Below, piece after piece: positions 37,750-46,739 of a stretch of DNA of 64,000 nucleotides. The notes below the pieces were generated by a model, which worked only from the letters and a program-made list of their open reading frames with translations, was not told the origin of the DNA and ran no database searches. The stretch covers positions 16,247-80,246 of the forward strand of contig CAJWBQ010000023.1 in NCBI GenBank assembly GCA_913020115.1, in the 5' to 3' direction. The position numbers were made by a program, and so were the translations under genes. Position 1 is the stretch's first letter; each line of letters begins with the position of its first letter. The DNA comes from an uncultured Cellvibrionales bacterium (GTDB lineage Bacteria; Pseudomonadota; Gammaproteobacteria; Pseudomonadales; Cellvibrionaceae).

Positions 37750-39903
37750 TTATATCGCGAAAAAGCTTTCGCCTTTGGCTGCCATATCACGCAGACGATC
37801 GGTGGCCTTATACAAGGGACCCATATCAGCATATTTATCGGCTCGTGCCACAAACTCAGCAACACCCATGTCGTCTATGTAATGCAATGCACCACCGCGG
37901 AATGGTGGGAAACCAATACCGTAAATTAACGACATATCAATATCAGTGGCTGAAGCGGCAATATTTTCTTCCAAACAACGCACAGCTTCTAAACACAAAG
38001 GAATCATCAAGCAGTCAACAATTTCTTCTGCGCTGAGCTCTTTGCGCTCGTCACAAACAGGAGCCAACATTGTGTAAACAGCTTCATCAACCACTTTCTT
38101 TGGACGACCTTTCTTGTCCAATTCATAGCTATAGTAGCCTTTGCCATTTTTCTGACCGTAGCGGTCGGCTTCAAACAATACTTCACTAGAAGTTTTGAAG
38201 TCACGCGCCATACGCTCAGGGAAACCTTCTGTCATTACCGCACCAGCGTGAACGCCCGTATCGATACCAACAACGTCACACAGGTAAGCAGGCCCCATGG
38301 GCATGCCAAACTTTTCCATTGCCTTATCTATGGCAACAAAATCAACACCCTGCTTAACAAGACCCATAAATGCGCCCATGTAAGGGGACAAAATACGGTT
38401 TACTAAGAAGCCAGGACAGTCGTTCACAACAACTGGCTTTTTACCCATTGCCAAGGCATAAGCAACAGTGCGAGCAATAGCTTCGTCGCTGGTTTTCTCA
38501 CCGCGGATCACTTCCACCAAAGGCATTTTGTGCACGGGGTTGAAGAAGTGCATACCACAGAAATTTTCAGGGCGCTTCAAAGCTTCTGCTAAATGATTAA
38601 TAGAAATGGTCGAAGTGTTTGAAGTCAGGATGGCGTCTTCGCGAATGGAATCTTCAACTTCAGCCAAAACAGCACGCTTCACTTTGGGGTTTTCAACAAC
38701 CGCTTCAACCACTAGGTCTACACTGTCGAAATTTTCGTAGCTTAAGGTGGCGTCAATAGCGGTAAGTACTTCGGCCATTTTCGCAGGCTTCATACGGCCG
38801 CGAGCAACCTTTTTCGCCAGCAAACTAGACGCTTCCGACAAACCCAAATCCAAACCACTTTGAGCAATGTCTTTCATCATAATTGGCGTGCCTGTTGAAG
38901 CACTTTGGTAGGCGATACCGCCCCCCATGATGCCAGCACCCAATACCGCGGCCTTGCTCACAGGGGTTGACTTAGCAGCCCAGGTTTTACCTGACTTAGC
39001 CACATCTTGGTCACCCATGAACAAGCCGACCAAATTTCTTGCAACCAAAGTTTTAGCAAGCTTGGCAAAACCCTTAGCTTCTTCAGCCAAAGCATCATCA
39101 CGACCCATCTTCGCTGCTTTTTGGATAATCTTTACAGCCGTCAGTGGCGCGGGATAATGTTTTCCAGCCTGCCCCGCAATAAAAGCCTTAGCGGTTTCAA
39201 AGGAGACCATAGCTTCCATATCATTCAACAACAGCGGCTCAAGCTTTTCTTGACGCTTCGCCTTGTAATCAAATTCGCCCGCGATACAGCGGTTCAACAA
39301 ATCGATACCCGCTTCTTTTAGTTTCTCAGGCTCAACCACCGCATCAACAGCACCGGCAGCCAGAGCTTTATCAGCACGCTGATCTTTGCCCGCTGCAATC
39401 CACTCTACCGCGTTGTCGGAGCCAATTATGCGAGGCAAGCGCACGGTGCCACCAAAACCAGGCACGATACCTAGCTTAGTTTCTGGCAAACCAATTTTCG
39501 CTTTAGTGGACATAACCCGGTAGTCGCAAATCAGGCACATCTCCAAACCACCGCCCAAAGCGATGCCATTAATTGCGGCAACGGTTGGCACATTCAAATC
39601 TTCAAAACGGTTAAAGATTTCAAGGTTGGTTTTTAGAATGCCGGCCGCCAACTCATCAGCTTCGGCTGTGAAGTTACTGCCAAACTCAGAGATGTCGGCG
39701 CCAACAATAAACACGCCTTTGCCACTGGTGACCAAAACACCTTTCACATCACTAGATGCGGCTATGGCCGCGGTGGCTTCTTGCAACTCGTTAGTAGTGA
39801 GTGCATTAAACTTATTTACCGACTCGCCTTCTAGGTCGAAGCACAGTTCGGCGATGCCATTGTCTTGCATCTGAACGGTAATCGCTTTACCCGAGTAAAT
39901 CAT
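37750..39903 (-). CDS. fadB: Fatty-acid oxidation complex alpha subunit FadB
   Basis: This is a 717-residue multifunctional enzyme. The ATG at 39903 ([16 protein letters not shown]) is preferred because GAGGAAAG lies about 4-8 bases upstream; the frame extends 15 codons more. The N-terminal hydratase/isomerase domain has [20 protein letters not shown] and [15 protein letters not shown]. The 3-hydroxyacyl-CoA dehydrogenase domain starts at the NAD loop [16 protein letters not shown], with [11 protein letters not shown] and [17 protein letters not shown]. It converts enoyl-CoA to 3-ketoacyl-CoA, passed to FadA. It is complete. Confidence 0.96.
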   Translation of the reverse strand: MIYSGKAITVQMQDNGIAELCFDLEGESVNKFNALTTNELQEATAAIAASSDVKGVLVTSGKGVFIVGADISEFGSNFTAEADELAAGILKTNLEIFNRFEDLNVPTVAAINGIALGGGLEMCLICDYRVMSTKAKIGLPETKLGIVPGFGGTVRLPRIIGSDNAVEWIAAGKDQRADKALAAGAVDAVVEPEKLKEAGIDLLNRCIAGEFDYKAKRQEKLEPLLLNDMEAMVSFETAKAFIAGQAGKHYPAPLTAVKIIQKAAKMGRDDALAEEAKGFAKLAKTLVARNLVGLFMGDQDVAKSGKTWAAKSTPVSKAAVLGAGIMGGGIAYQSASTGTPIMMKDIAQSGLDLGLSEASSLLAKKVARGRMKPAKMAEVLTAIDATLSYENFDSVDLVVEAVVENPKVKRAVLAEVEDSIREDAILTSNTSTISINHLAEALKRPENFCGMHFFNPVHKMPLVEVIRGEKTSDEAIARTVAYALAMGKKPVVVNDCPGFLVNRILSPYMGAFMGLVKQGVDFVAIDKAMEKFGMPMGPAYLCDVVGIDTGVHAGAVMTEGFPERMARDFKTSSEVLFEADRYGQKNGKGYYSYELDKKGRPKKVVDEAVYTMLAPVCDERKELSAEEIVDCLMIPLCLEAVRCLEENIAASATDIDMSLIYGIGFPPFRGGALHYIDDMGVAEFVARADKYADMGPLYKATDRLRDMAAKGESFFAI

Positions 39904-39996
39904 TGTCTTTCCTCGTTTCTGTTTATACAGGCCCGTCTGAACGGGCACTAGCGCAGGCTGTGAAGGTTCGGCGAATTACCCTCTGCCATCAATGGC

Positions 39997-40022
39997 AAAT
40001 GACACCAATGTGGGTGTCATTT
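39997..40022. terminator. Hairpin between the Old Yellow Enzyme gene and fadB
   Basis: Perfect 10-base arms AAATGACACC (39997-40006) and GGTGTCATTT (40013-40022) flank a 6-base loop. It lies 159 bases after the flavin-oxidoreductase stop and about 95 bases before the fadB start on the same strand. It could be a terminator of the former or an operator for fadBA. It does not match the FadR or PsrA sites I know. The rest of 39904-40180 shows nothing recognisable. Confidence 0.4.
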
Positions 40023-40180
40023 TCCGTCAGAAGGCTCACCCGATCGGTCCATCGCCGTGGTTTTTAAGCCTCCTAAGCGTAGCAGATAAACACTGGAATA
40101 CCGCCAAAGACGCGGGATGCAGCCAGATTTCATGAGAAACACTCGTCCCCGTAGAAAACGCGCGGGCTAGACTTAGAAAT

Positions 40181-41263
40181 CTATCCAGCTAAAGGCTGAT
40201 AATCAACGTACCCCGAGGCACCATCAGAGTAGAATGTACTGCTATCCGCCTCTGCAAGTGGCGCTCCGGCCTTGAAACGAGCTGGCAAATCAGGATTTGC
40301 AATGAATGCCTGACCATAAACCACAGCGTCAGCAGAACCCTGCTTTACAGCCATTTCGCCACTCGCCTGGTCATAGCCGCCATTCACTAAAAACACACCG
40401 GTAAAGCATTCGCGCATTGCCGGTGTCAGATAGGCATCCGAAGCCATGGCATGGCCAGTATCCGGATGAGGTTCCAACAGGTGTAAATAAGCCACGCCAG
40501 CCTCATTCAGCTTTTCCGCCGCGCGTGTGAAGGTTCGATTGTACTCACTATCGGAAATCCCCCAAACACTATTGGTGGGTGACAGGCGAACCCCCACCTT
40601 ATCCGCGCCAACTTCAAGAGAAACCGCCTTTACAACCTCCATCATGAAGCGCAGGCGATTATCAATACTGCCACCGTACTCATCATCGCGCTTATTCGTA
40701 CTATCGCGAGTAAATTGATCGATCAAAAAACCATTTGCCCCATGAATCTCCACCCCGTCCAGCCCTGCATCAATCGCCCGTCGAGCCGCCTTTGCAAAAT
40801 CTTCCACACGCTCCGCAATTTCCGAGACCGACAGCGCACGAGGCGCCACAAAAGCGCGATCTCGCCCAAACGGTGTAGTTAACTGCCCAGACAGAGCCAC
40901 CGTAGACGCCGAGACCGGCTGCTCTCCCCCTACAAAATCAGGGTGAACCGTTGCGCCCATATGCCACAACTGAACAAATATACTTCCCCCCTCCCCATGC
41001 ACAGCGTCGGCCACTGCCTTCCACCCCAACTGCTGCTCTTCCGTATATAGACCGGGAGAATTCATCCATCCCCGCCCCTCAGCACTGATCGCCGTCGCTT
41101 CGGCAATAATCAGGCCCGCACCCGCTCGCTGGCGATAATATTCCGCCACCAAATCACTGGGAACCCCTTCAGCGCCAGCACGACCCCGAGTCAAAGGCGC
41201 CATAATTACTCGATTTTTTAAGGTTTTGCCGCCCAAACTGATCGGATCTAAAAGTGTTGTCAT
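40181..41263 (-). CDS. Old Yellow Enzyme family flavin oxidoreductase (alkene/N-ethylmaleimide reductase type)
   Basis: This is a 360-residue FMN enzyme of the OYE family. The ATG at 41263 (MTTLLDPISLGGKTLKNRV) has GGAG upstream and is preferred to the frame opening at 41308. Family residues are IMAPLTRGRAG (FMN-binding Thr), the substrate H/N pair in EIHGANGFLIDQFTR, and YGGSIDNRLRF. Such enzymes reduce activated C=C bonds, maleimides or nitro groups with NAD(P)H. A LysR gene is divergent 128 bp away and probably regulates it. The physiological substrate is unknown. Confidence 0.9.
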   Translation of the reverse strand: MTTLLDPISLGGKTLKNRVIMAPLTRGRAGAEGVPSDLVAEYYRQRAGAGLIIAEATAISAEGRGWMNSPGLYTEEQQLGWKAVADAVHGEGGSIFVQLWHMGATVHPDFVGGEQPVSASTVALSGQLTTPFGRDRAFVAPRALSVSEIAERVEDFAKAARRAIDAGLDGVEIHGANGFLIDQFTRDSTNKRDDEYGGSIDNRLRFMMEVVKAVSLEVGADKVGVRLSPTNSVWGISDSEYNRTFTRAAEKLNEAGVAYLHLLEPHPDTGHAMASDAYLTPAMRECFTGVFLVNGGYDQASGEMAVKQGSADAVVYGQAFIANPDLPARFKAGAPLAEADSSTFYSDGASGYVDYQPLAG

Positions 41264-41391
41264 GCCGTCTACTCCATTTGTAAGAAATCGACAGGCATAA
41301 TATGACACGCTAAGCTATCGATAAATTCACAACAAATGCACACTTAGCCCGCAAAAATGCACAGAAAAATCCAAGACAGGAACAAAAGAAC

Positions 41392-42261
41392 ATGAACGAC
41401 TGGGACGATATTCGGTTTTTCCTAGCAGTTGCGCGAAGCGGCAGCGTATCTGGCGCCGCCAAAACACTCGGCGTTAACCACTCCACCGTGTCGCGCCGAA
41501 TACAGGGCCTTGAAAACAAACATGGCGTTCGCCTCTTCAACCGTCAGCGTGAAGGTTATGAAATGACCGAAGCCGCGTGGGCCATCAACGAACAAGCCCT
41601 AGCCATCGAGGCTCAGAACCAGCAAATATCCCGCACCCTCTTCGGCCAAGATGCCAGACTAGAAGGCCCAGTAAACCTAACCATGCCCCACGACCTCTTT
41701 GAGAACGTACTAGCCGAAGACCTAGCTCAATTCCAACAACAACACCCCGGCATTCAACTCAAACTCTCCGTCACACAAGGCTTGCGCAACCTCTCCAACC
41801 GAGAAGCCGACATAGCCGTTCGCTTCACCCCAGAGCCACCCGACTACCTAGTAGGAAAAAAAGTAAGCGCAATCCAACACGGTCTCTACACAAAAAAATC
41901 CACCCAAACCAAAAACCCCACCGGCCTCATCCTCTGGCAAAATGAAGACCACAATACCGACTGGGTAAAACAGCACTTCCCCGACACCCCCATAAGCCTC
42001 CAAGTTGACGACCTCAGCGGCATGTACGCCGCCGTAAACGCAGGATTTGGCATAGCCCGAATGCCCTGCTACCTGCCAGACAGCCTTAACAACAAAAGCA
42101 TCACCCGCCTCCCCATCGACCTCCCAAGCTCCACCTGGTCAGTCTGGGTACTCAACCACGTAGACCTAAGAAAAACTGCAAGAGTGCAACACTGCCGAAA
42201 ATTCTTATTAGAAATACTAGAAAAAAAGAAACCGTTATTTGCAGGAAAACTTTCCAAATAA
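41392..42261 (+). CDS. LysR-family regulator, divergent from the Old Yellow Enzyme gene
   Basis: This 289-residue regulator has HTH blocks WDDIRFFLAVARSGSVSGAA and LGVNHSTVSRRIQGLENKHG, followed by a substrate-binding domain (VNLTMPHDLFENVLAEDLAQ). AGGA precedes the ATG. The arrangement is the usual LysR divergon, so the flavin oxidoreductase is the likely target. Codons toward the 3' end favour A/C-ending triplets with long C-rich runs, unlike most neighbours; this continues across the non-coding repeat downstream and may mark acquired DNA. Confidence 0.9.
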   Translation: MNDWDDIRFFLAVARSGSVSGAAKTLGVNHSTVSRRIQGLENKHGVRLFNRQREGYEMTEAAWAINEQALAIEAQNQQISRTLFGQDARLEGPVNLTMPHDLFENVLAEDLAQFQQQHPGIQLKLSVTQGLRNLSNREADIAVRFTPEPPDYLVGKKVSAIQHGLYTKKSTQTKNPTGLILWQNEDHNTDWVKQHFPDTPISLQVDDLSGMYAAVNAGFGIARMPCYLPDSLNNKSITRLPIDLPSSTWSVWVLNHVDLRKTARVQHCRKFLLEILEKKKPLFAGKLSK

Positions 42262-42307
42262 CTTTCCAAATAACCATTCAAAAAAAGCAAATTGAAATCA
42301 GAGAGGA

Positions 42308-42480
42308 GGTTCAGCAGTGCCTTGTGGTTCGCGCCCATTCAGAACGCGTTTTTAGCTTTCCCCCTCTGACCAAGGTCTTTGAGCGAGGACTGTTTGAGCG
42401 TCTCCTTGCGAGTTCCGCAGCGGCTTGGTCAGAGGGGGGAAGCGTGCGTTCGGGCGCGAACCACAAGGCACTGCTGAGCC
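42308..42480. repeat. Long imperfect palindromic element of about 173 bp
   Basis: Outer arms 42308-42336 and 42452-42480 are inverted copies of 29 bases with one mismatch (core CAGCAGTGCCTTGTGGTTCG). Six bases inside (GAACGC) also pair. Inner arms 42356-42374 and 42424-42442 pair over 19 bases with one mismatch (CTTGGTCAGAGGGGGGAAG on the right). The tip is a 49-base loop. No transposase or integrase lies nearby, and integron attC core sites are not evident. It looks like a dispersed hairpin repeat or a miniature non-autonomous element. It sits in the 347-bp gap 42262-42608 between the LysR gene and gabD, in which I see no gene. Confidence 0.85.
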
Positions 42481-42608
42481 GGGCTATGGTTACAAACCAA
42501 ACCCAATCACCCACAAAAAAGCCGAAGAAGAAATACGACCTATAAAACTCGCACCCCACCCTCGGCTCATATTAAGGAACCAATCAACTAGATCAAGAAA
42601 ACAATCGA

Positions 42609-44072
42609 CTAGTGATCAAGCCCCCCCATACACATATACTTAATCTCAACATAATCCTCAATTCCATACTTAGACCCCTCACGCCCCGAGCCCGATTCCT
42701 TAACACCCCCAAACGGCGCCATCTCATTCGAAATGATCCCCTCATTGATGCCCACAATCCCGTACTCCAAAGCCTCGCCCACGCGCCAAATACGACCGAT
42801 GTCACGCGCGTAAAAATACGCCGCCAAACCAAACTCCGTATCGTTAGCCATCGCGATGGCCTCCGCCTCCGTCTTAAACTTAAACAAAGGCGCTACAGGA
42901 CCAAAAATTTCCTCCTTAAACACACGCATAGAAGGATCAACATCCGTCAGAATAGTTGGCTCAAAATAACACTCCCCCAACTCCGAAATTTTACCGCCAG
43001 CCAAAGCTACTGCACCCTTACCCAGCGCGTCTTGCACCAAAGCGTCGACATCATTTGCCGCGCCCGCGTTAATCAAAGGCCCCATGGTTACGCCGTCGTC
43101 CGTGCCCGCGCCCATTTGCAACTGATTCACCGCCGCGGCCAGCTTTTCCGCAAACGCATCATAAATAGACTCTTGCACCAACATTCGGTTTGAACACACG
43201 CACGTTTGCCCTGCGTTGCGATATTTAGAGACCAAAGCGCCCTGTACCGCCGCGTCCAAATCCGCATCTTCAAAAACGATAAACGGGGCATTACCACCCA
43301 ACTCCATAGACGTTTTCTTCACCGTGCCCGCACACTGCTCCATCAGCACTTTACCCACAGGCGTTGAACCCGTAAACGTCAGCTTGCGAACAATTGGGTT
43401 CGAGGTCATTTCACCGCCGATTTCGCGTGAACTCTTACCGGCTACCATATTAAAGACTCCGGCTGGAATCCCGGCTTCCTCCGCAAGCACCGCAAGCGCC
43501 AGCGCAGACAGTGGGGTTTCCGTGGCAGGCTTGCCCACAAACGTACAACCCGCCGCCAGTGCAGGGGCCGCTTTACGAGTAATCATTGCATTCGGGAAAT
43601 TCCAAGGCGTGATAGACGCCACCACCCCGATAGGCTGCTTAATGACAACAATGCGCTTATCGTCTGCAGGCGGGGCAATCACATCGCCATAAATACGCTT
43701 ACCTTCTTCCGCAAACCACTCAATATAATTCGCGCCGTAAGCAATTTCACCTTTAGATTCAGCAATAGGCTTACCTTGCTCCAAGGTCAGAATTTTCGCC
43801 AAATCATCTATATTGTCCATCACCAAGTTAAACCAAGTACGCAGGATATTTGCGCGTTCTTTAACGGGACGAGCTCGCCACGAAGGCATTGCTTTCTCGG
43901 CTGCCTCAATCGCACGACGTGTTTCTACAGCGCCAAGACTCGCGATGGTAGCTACCACTTCACCGTTATGAGGGTTCAGTACATCCACCGTAGCACCATT
44001 GTCAGCGTCGACCCATTCGCCATTTATGTACGATTGCGAACGCAGTAACGCGGGATTCTTAAGCTTAAGCAT
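42609..44072 (-). CDS. gabD: NAD(P)-dependent succinate-semialdehyde dehydrogenase
   Basis: This is a 487-residue aldehyde dehydrogenase that oxidises succinate semialdehyde to succinate, the last step of GABA breakdown. Blocks seen are ITPWNFPNAMITRKAAPALA, the NAD loop FTGSTPVGK, the general base in SMELGGNAPFIVFEDADLDA, and the nucleophile in NAGQTCVCSNR (double-Cys loop typical of GabD). The C-terminus has GVKESGSGREGSKYGIEDY. No gabT neighbour is present. It could finish the pathway that guanidinobutyrase begins. Glutarate-semialdehyde activity is an alternative. Confidence 0.9.
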   Translation of the reverse strand: MLKLKNPALLRSQSYINGEWVDADNGATVDVLNPHNGEVVATIASLGAVETRRAIEAAEKAMPSWRARPVKERANILRTWFNLVMDNIDDLAKILTLEQGKPIAESKGEIAYGANYIEWFAEEGKRIYGDVIAPPADDKRIVVIKQPIGVVASITPWNFPNAMITRKAAPALAAGCTFVGKPATETPLSALALAVLAEEAGIPAGVFNMVAGKSSREIGGEMTSNPIVRKLTFTGSTPVGKVLMEQCAGTVKKTSMELGGNAPFIVFEDADLDAAVQGALVSKYRNAGQTCVCSNRMLVQESIYDAFAEKLAAAVNQLQMGAGTDDGVTMGPLINAGAANDVDALVQDALGKGAVALAGGKISELGECYFEPTILTDVDPSMRVFKEEIFGPVAPLFKFKTEAEAIAMANDTEFGLAAYFYARDIGRIWRVGEALEYGIVGINEGIISNEMAPFGGVKESGSGREGSKYGIEDYVEIKYMCMGGLDH

Positions 44073-44125
44073 GCAAATTTTCCTCTAGTAGGGCGAGTGC
44101 CCAGTGGTTAATACATAAGTAATAT

Positions 44126-44138
44126 TGTGTTTAACACA
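44126..44138. promoter_or_regulatory. Perfect dyad TGTGTT-T-AACACA upstream of gabD
   Basis: The 13-base perfect dyad lies 54-66 bases upstream of the gabD start, in the 212-bp gap after the LysR gene. The position suits an operator or promoter element. No known regulator consensus is claimed. Confidence 0.35.
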
Positions 44139-44284
44139 GATTGATAATAGCTATTTATAAACTAAATTACAGGTTGCCAAAAATTGGCGATTAGCATGCC
44201 AGAGTCCCTCATGGAATAACATCAGCATTTATAGCCCTATAGGTGGGCCAATTCTAACCTAAGCGCCGCCCCAAAATGCAGTTT

Positions 44285-45184
44285 TTACGCGCCTGAATAG
44301 GTTTTTCTCAGCTGCTCAAGCAAAGCCTCTGCTTGCCGTGACAATGGGTAACGTCGCCGCATCACAACTCCAACTCTACGACTCAAGCCCGGCTCTAGCA
44401 AAGGGCGGCACTCCACGCCTAAGGCCTGCATTTGCGACTCAATCAAACTAGGTACGGCACTCACGCCCAAGCCTGAAGCCACCATTCGGCCGATGGTAAT
44501 CAATTGATTGGCCTCAAACTCAATGGACAAAAAAATGCCTCGATCCGCCAAGGAAGTGTCCACCAACTCACGAATACTGGAGGGGCGCTGCAAAGCGATA
44601 AACGCATCCTCCGTCAATGACTTCCACTCAATACAATCTTGTTTCAACAGAGGGTGCCCATTTGGCAAAGCGGCCACAAATTTATCTGTAAACAAAGGTT
44701 CAAATATCAAATCTTCAGTTTCACCAGGATCAAAAGATACTCCCAACTCTACTCGACCACTGCGCACTGTGGATACAACGTCCTCCGCAATAATATCGTG
44801 AATAGTCACGTTAATTGCGGGGTAACTCTCGCGAAAAGAGCTTAGAACTTCAGGCAATTCAGTACTCGCAAAAGACGGCATTGCCGCTAGCGCCAAGCGC
44901 CCGCGCTGAAGCGAAAAGCGGCTATTCAAATCATCAAAAGCCCCCGCCCAATCTGACAGTAGTCGCTGGGCAACGGGCAAAAATTCCTCGCCCTCTGGTG
45001 TGAGAGCTAAGGTCCGAGTTGAGCGTGCCAGCAAACGACCACCCACACTCTCTTCTAGGTTTTTGACCGCTATACTCAGGGCGGGTTGAGACAAATGAAC
45101 CAACTCACTGGCTTCCGCAAAGCTACGGGCCTGGGCAACAGCGACAAAGGCTTTGAGTTGTTTCAATGTGATATTAGCGGGCAT
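44285..45184 (-). CDS. LysR-family regulator, divergent from the CoA-transferase operon
   Basis: This is a 299-residue regulator. The HTH reads ITLKQLKAFVAVAQARSFAE and LSQPALSIAVKNLEESVGGR. The effector domain begins near GRLALAAMPSFASTELPEVL. It is divergent from scoA with a 130-bp gap containing a LysR-type dyad, so it most likely controls acetoacetate/short-chain acid use. It could also influence gabD downstream on its own strand. Confidence 0.9.
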   Translation of the reverse strand: MPANITLKQLKAFVAVAQARSFAEASELVHLSQPALSIAVKNLEESVGGRLLARSTRTLALTPEGEEFLPVAQRLLSDWAGAFDDLNSRFSLQRGRLALAAMPSFASTELPEVLSSFRESYPAINVTIHDIIAEDVVSTVRSGRVELGVSFDPGETEDLIFEPLFTDKFVAALPNGHPLLKQDCIEWKSLTEDAFIALQRPSSIRELVDTSLADRGIFLSIEFEANQLITIGRMVASGLGVSAVPSLIESQMQALGVECRPLLEPGLSRRVGVVMRRRYPLSRQAEALLEQLRKTYSGA

Positions 45185-45233
45185 ACAGGGGACTCGATAG
45201 GCTCATCAATTCATTAACAAAACAAATTAATAG

Positions 45234-45253
45234 ATCAAATTATTAAGTTTGAT
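45234..45253. promoter_or_regulatory. LysR-type dyad ATCAAA-N8-TTTGAT
   Basis: ATCAAA (45234-45239) and TTTGAT (45248-45253) form a dyad in an AT-rich gap between the LysR gene and the divergent CoA-transferase operon. Its span fits the T-N11-A recognition pattern of LysR proteins and it lies about 60 bases before the scoA start. Confidence 0.45.
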
Positions 45254-45314
45254 AAATATAAACACATGTAGGATGCTTAGCAACCTAAAGCACACCAACT
45301 CAGGGGGCAGGTTT

Positions 45315-46016
45315 ATGGCGGGTTTCAACAAAGTCGTTACAAGCTACGAAGACGCAATGGCCGGACTCGGCGACAACATGACTGTAATTGCTGGGGGCTT
45401 TGGCCTCTGCGGCATTCCGGAAAATTTAATAGCACAGATTAAAACTATGGGCACCAAGGGTTTAACCGTTGTCTCGAACAACTGTGGCATCGACGGTTTT
45501 GGTTTGGGCATACTGCTCGAAGATCGCCAAATCCAAAAGATGGTGGCCTCCTACGTAGGCGAAAACAAGCTCTTTGAAGAGCAACTGCTTTCCGGCGAGC
45601 TCGAAGTTGAGCTTACACCTCAAGGCACCCTAGCAGAAAAAATGCGTGCCGGCGGCGCGGGAATTCCCGCTTTCTACACCGCCACTGGCTTTGGTACTCC
45701 CGTGGGGGACGGTAAAGAAGTTCGTGAATTTAACGGCCGTTCTTACATTATGGAAGAGTCGATCAAAGGTGATTTTGCCATCGTAAAAGCTTGGAAAGCG
45801 GACCGCTATGGCAATTTGGTTTACCGCCATACCGCACAGAATTTCAACCCATTGGCGGCTACCGCGGGCAAAATTACCGTGGTAGAAGTTGAGGAAATTG
45901 TGGAACCCGGGGAGCTGGAACCCAGCCAAATACACACCCCTGGTATTTATGTTGACCGCGTCATTTTGGGCAGCTTCGAGAAACGTATTGAACAGCGCAC
46001 TGTGCGCACGGCTTAA
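45315..46016 (+). CDS. scoA: 3-oxoacid CoA-transferase subunit A
   Basis: This is a 233-residue alpha subunit. The ATG at 45315 ([17 protein letters not shown]) has GGGGGCAGG upstream; the frame itself opens 22 codons earlier. Blocks [16 protein letters not shown] and [17 protein letters not shown] are typical, with [16 protein letters not shown] later. With subunit B it moves CoA from succinyl-CoA or acetyl-CoA to acetoacetate. Substrate choice (succinyl-CoA versus acetyl-CoA, ScoAB versus AtoDA) cannot be fixed from sequence; an atoB thiolase follows in the same operon, which fits acetoacetate use. Confidence 0.9.
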   Translation: MAGFNKVVTSYEDAMAGLGDNMTVIAGGFGLCGIPENLIAQIKTMGTKGLTVVSNNCGIDGFGLGILLEDRQIQKMVASYVGENKLFEEQLLSGELEVELTPQGTLAEKMRAGGAGIPAFYTATGFGTPVGDGKEVREFNGRSYIMEESIKGDFAIVKAWKADRYGNLVYRHTAQNFNPLAATAGKITVVEVEEIVEPGELEPSQIHTPGIYVDRVILGSFEKRIEQRTVRTA

Positions 46017-46029
46017 GGAGAAAAAAATC

Positions 46030-46686
46030 ATGGCACTGACCCGTGAACAACTCGCTCAACGTGTTGCACAAGAACTAGAAGACGGTTTTTATGTCAATCT
46101 TGGTATCGGCATACCCACTCTCGTGGCGAACTACGTACCTGACAGCATGGAAGTTATGCTGCAATCAGAAAATGGCCTACTCGGCATGGGGCCCTTCCCC
46201 ACCGATGAAGAAATTGACGCCGACATGATCAACGCCGGTAAACAAACGGTGACCGCCATTGAAGGGGCTTCTATATTTTCTTCAGCGGAGTCTTTTGCCA
46301 TGATCCGCGGTGGTCATGTAGACCTAACGGTACTCGGCGCTTTTGAAGTAGATGTGTCGGGTAACATCGCTTCCTGGATGATTCCAGGAAAATTGATTAA
46401 AGGCATGGGCGGCGCCATGGATTTGGTGGCGGGCGCTGACAACATCATTGTGACCATGACTCACGCTAGCAAGCACGGCGAATCTAAGTTACTGGCCTCC
46501 TGCTCTCTGCCGCTAACCGGTGCCGCGTGCATAAAAAAGGTTGTGACTGATCTCGCCTACATTGAAATAGCCGACGGTAAATTCTGGCTAAAAGAGCGGG
46601 CACCTGGGGTTAGTGTTGAAGAGATTATTAAACTCACGGCGGGCGAACTCGTTGTGCCGGAGCATGTGCCGGAAATGCAATTTTAA
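46030..46686 (+). CDS. scoB: 3-oxoacid CoA-transferase subunit B
   Basis: This is a 218-residue beta subunit. The start is ATG 46030 (MALTREQLAQRVAQEL) with AAGGAG 8-10 bases upstream; an open frame from 45889 overlaps scoA and is not used. The catalytic glutamate lies in LQSENGLLGMG. Further blocks are AESFAMIRGGHVDLTVLGAF and the C-terminal LAYIEIADGKFWLKERAPG. It lies 13 bp after scoA and 53 bp before the thiolase. Confidence 0.92.
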   Translation: MALTREQLAQRVAQELEDGFYVNLGIGIPTLVANYVPDSMEVMLQSENGLLGMGPFPTDEEIDADMINAGKQTVTAIEGASIFSSAESFAMIRGGHVDLTVLGAFEVDVSGNIASWMIPGKLIKGMGGAMDLVAGADNIIVTMTHASKHGESKLLASCSLPLTGAACIKKVVTDLAYIEIADGKFWLKERAPGVSVEEIIKLTAGELVVPEHVPEMQF

Positions 46687-46739
46687 ACAACTGTTTTAAT
46701 TTTGGGTATAATCACCGTTTTTTGGTCTAGGAGAAAACC

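Noticed and set aside
42308..42480. Integron attC site or transposon end.
   Set aside because: No attC core sites, no integrase or transposase, and no target duplication that I could see; kept only as an unclassified repeat.
42311..42559. Open frames on both strands of 42311-42559 that could be small proteins.
   Set aside because: They lie inside the inverted-repeat element and result from its palindromic sequence; no start-site or codon support.
45889..46029. Extended N-terminus for CoA-transferase subunit B.
   Set aside because: The frame overlaps scoA by 128 bases, while the ATG at 46030 has a good AAGGAG site and begins the conserved family sequence.
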